Shown piece after piece: positions 62,902-64,000 of a stretch of 64,000 nucleotides of DNA (position 1 is the stretch's first letter; every line of letters starts with the position of its first letter). Under the pieces are notes generated by a model. It made no database searches, was not told where the DNA came from, and saw only the letters and a list, made by a program, of their open reading frames with translations. The stretch is taken from positions 434,001-498,000 of the forward strand of contig NZ_CP049109.1 of the NCBI RefSeq assembly GCF_011057975.1, read 5' to 3'. The position numbers and the translations under genes were made by a program. This DNA is from Sphingosinithalassobacter tenebrarum (GTDB lineage Bacteria; Pseudomonadota; Alphaproteobacteria; Sphingomonadales; Sphingomonadaceae).

Positions 62902-63799
62902 GGATGGCACCATGCAAGGGTGGATTTCCGGCCGGCCGATCCGCGCCCGATTCTCCGAAGGCGATGCCGCACCGGAAAGTCCGGCGCCGCCCGGTGCCGT
63001 CGATTGCCACCATCATATCTTCGACAACCGCTTCCATGTCGAAGGACAGGTTTCGGTACCCGATGCTACCGTTGCCGACTATCGCGATTTCCAGCGGCGG
63101 CTGGGCCTCTCGCGTTCGGTGTTCGTCGCGTCGTCCAACTACGGCACCGACGACCGTGTCGTGCTCGACGCGCTCGAGCAGGTCGGAACCGACCGGATGC
63201 GCGCCGTGGTGATCCTGCACGGCGATGCCGATGCGGCGCGGCTGCCTGGCCTGCACGACAGGGGTGTGCGGGGTATTCGGGTCTATTTCGCCAAGGGGGA
63301 CGTCCCCGACCATGCCGGGTTCGACCGGCTGACGCGGCTGGCGGCCGACCGGGGCTGGTCGGTCAATGTGGTCGGCAATCGCGATCGCGAAGTGCTGATC
63401 GACTGGGAAAGCGCGATGGCGAATGCGCCGTGTCCGATCATGATCGATCATATGGGATGGACGCCGCAACCCGCCGGGCCGCAAAGCGCCACCGGCAGGA
63501 TGCTGCGCCGTCTGCTTGCCGGCGGCAATGTCTATGTGAAGCTTTCCGGCCCCTATCTGTCGTCGCGCTGCGGCGCACCGGGGTTCGATGACGTCGACGC
63601 TCTGGCGCGCGTGCTGGCGGCCGAGGCGCCCGAACGCGTGGTCTGGGGGAGTGACTGGCCGCACCCGGTCGCCGCGCAGCAGCATCTCCCCGTCGACGGC
63701 GCCCTGCTGTTCGACCAGCTCACTCGCTGGATCCCCGATCCCGCCCGTCGCAAGCTGGCGCTGGTCGACAATCCCGAGCGGCTATACTGGAATGATTGA
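62894..63799 (+). CDS. Amidohydrolase, lactonase-like (PDC hydrolase type)
   Basis: A 301-residue TIM-barrel hydrolase of amidohydrolase family 2. Its pattern is like 2-pyrone-4,6-dicarboxylate lactonase: AVDCHHHIFDNRF, IMIDHMGWTPQP and VWGSDWPHP. ATG 62894 has GGGAGG 10 bp upstream and overlaps the MFS stop; an in-frame GTG lies at 62882. It probably opens a lactone. It is last in the hyuB-hyuA-MFS-amidohydrolase operon. Confidence 0.88.
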   Translation: MSEDGTMQGWISGRPIRARFSEGDAAPESPAPPGAVDCHHHIFDNRFHVEGQVSVPDATVADYRDFQRRLGLSRSVFVASSNYGTDDRVVLDALEQVGTDRMRAVVILHGDADAARLPGLHDRGVRGIRVYFAKGDVPDHAGFDRLTRLAADRGWSVNVVGNRDREVLIDWESAMANAPCPIMIDHMGWTPQPAGPQSATGRMLRRLLAGGNVYVKLSGPYLSSRCGAPGFDDVDALARVLAAEAPERVVWGSDWPHPVAAQQHLPVDGALLFDQLTRWIPDPARRKLALVDNPERLYWND

Positions 63800-63886
63800 G
63801 CGGGCGCGCCTGCGTCGAGCGCGGGGCAGTCTTTGACGTTGCTGGCATAAGGGCGCCGCCGAGCGGTCCGGTGAACCCCCGTTATT

Positions 63887-63908
63887 CCGCGCCGTACGGG
63901 CGGTTTTT
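63887..63908 (+). terminator. Intrinsic terminator after the amidohydrolase operon
   Basis: CCGC-g-CC and GGGCGG pair around GTAC with one bulge, followed by TTTTT. It lies 88 bp after the stop codon and fits a rho-independent terminator for the plus strand. Confidence 0.55.
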
Positions 63909-63935
63909 CGCGCTTTCCTCACGGTGACAAGCGAT

Positions 63936-63952
63936 CGCTCTTCTGAAGAGCG
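63936..63952. repeat. 17-bp perfect palindrome near the right edge
   Basis: CGCTCTTC-T-GAAGAGCG is an 8-bp inverted repeat around one base. It lies past the terminator and may be an operator of the next gene, which is outside the window. Confidence 0.45.
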
Positions 63953-64000
63953 TCTCTTCGATGATTTTCCAGTAATTCCGGCGATATTGCGGAAAAATGG

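Noticed and set aside
1..64000. CRISPR arrays, rRNA genes, insertion sequences or prophage genes
   Set aside because: No direct-repeat array with spacers, no rRNA sequence, and no transposase, integrase or phage structural protein was seen.

Overview
The window looks like a chromosomal segment of a GC-rich alphaproteobacterium, most likely a member of the Sphingomonadales. The reasons are a flagellar block driven by a sigma-54 activator, several TonB-dependent receptors of the sphingomonad type, an argH / small lipoprotein / lysA block, and the protein sequences in general. This placement is an inference; no 16S rRNA gene is present.

Positions 1-16463 hold flagellar genes. A flagellin gene, cut off by the left edge, runs leftwards. 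Opposite it an almost gapless run reads flbD-like activator, fliE F G H I J K L M N O P Q R, flhB, fliD, fliS. This covers the MS ring, C ring, export ATPase, export gate, hook-length control, cap and flagellin chaperone. flhA, the rod and hook genes and the stator genes must lie elsewhere. Positions 16474-32285 are mostly housekeeping: an AMACR/CaiB-like protein with altered catalytic residues, a flavin reductase, an orphan response regulator, zntB-like / siroheme-type / lysA, a zinc-ribbon membrane protein, an LptM-like lipoprotein, argH, a TlpA-like lipoprotein, a NatAB-type ABC exporter, tRNA-Gln(CTG), ppx, rlmE, rpoZ and a phospholipase-D-type synthase. Between rlmE and rpoZ sits a clearly AT-richer insert with a two-TM protein of unknown function and a tiny upstream ORF.

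Positions 32560-38213 form a TonB energy-coupled uptake operon: receptor, ExbB, two ExbDs, TonB, a DUF4198 protein and an EF-hand protein. A Fur-box-like palindrome lies just upstream. An AraC regulator and a divergent short-chain dehydrogenase follow.

Positions 40233-63799 look like a large accessory catabolic region for an unidentified organic acid or ester. They hold two MFS carriers, a CitMHS carrier, a GntR regulator, a second TonB-dependent receptor, AtuA-like and DUF4387 proteins, an acyl-CoA ligase, a class II aldolase, an MmgE/PrpD protein, a lipase-like lipoprotein, tartrate dehydrogenase, glycerate 2-kinase, a D-2-hydroxyacid dehydrogenase, a LysR regulator, a hydantoinase/oxoprolinase pair and a lactonase-like amidohydrolase. 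The last steps of the tartrate/hydroxypyruvate to glycerate to 2-phosphoglycerate route are recognisable; the upper route is not. A shared 12-bp motif (ATTG-N4-CAAT) occurs at the GntR/CitMHS divergent promoter and in the promoter of the TonB receptor, suggesting a common regulator.
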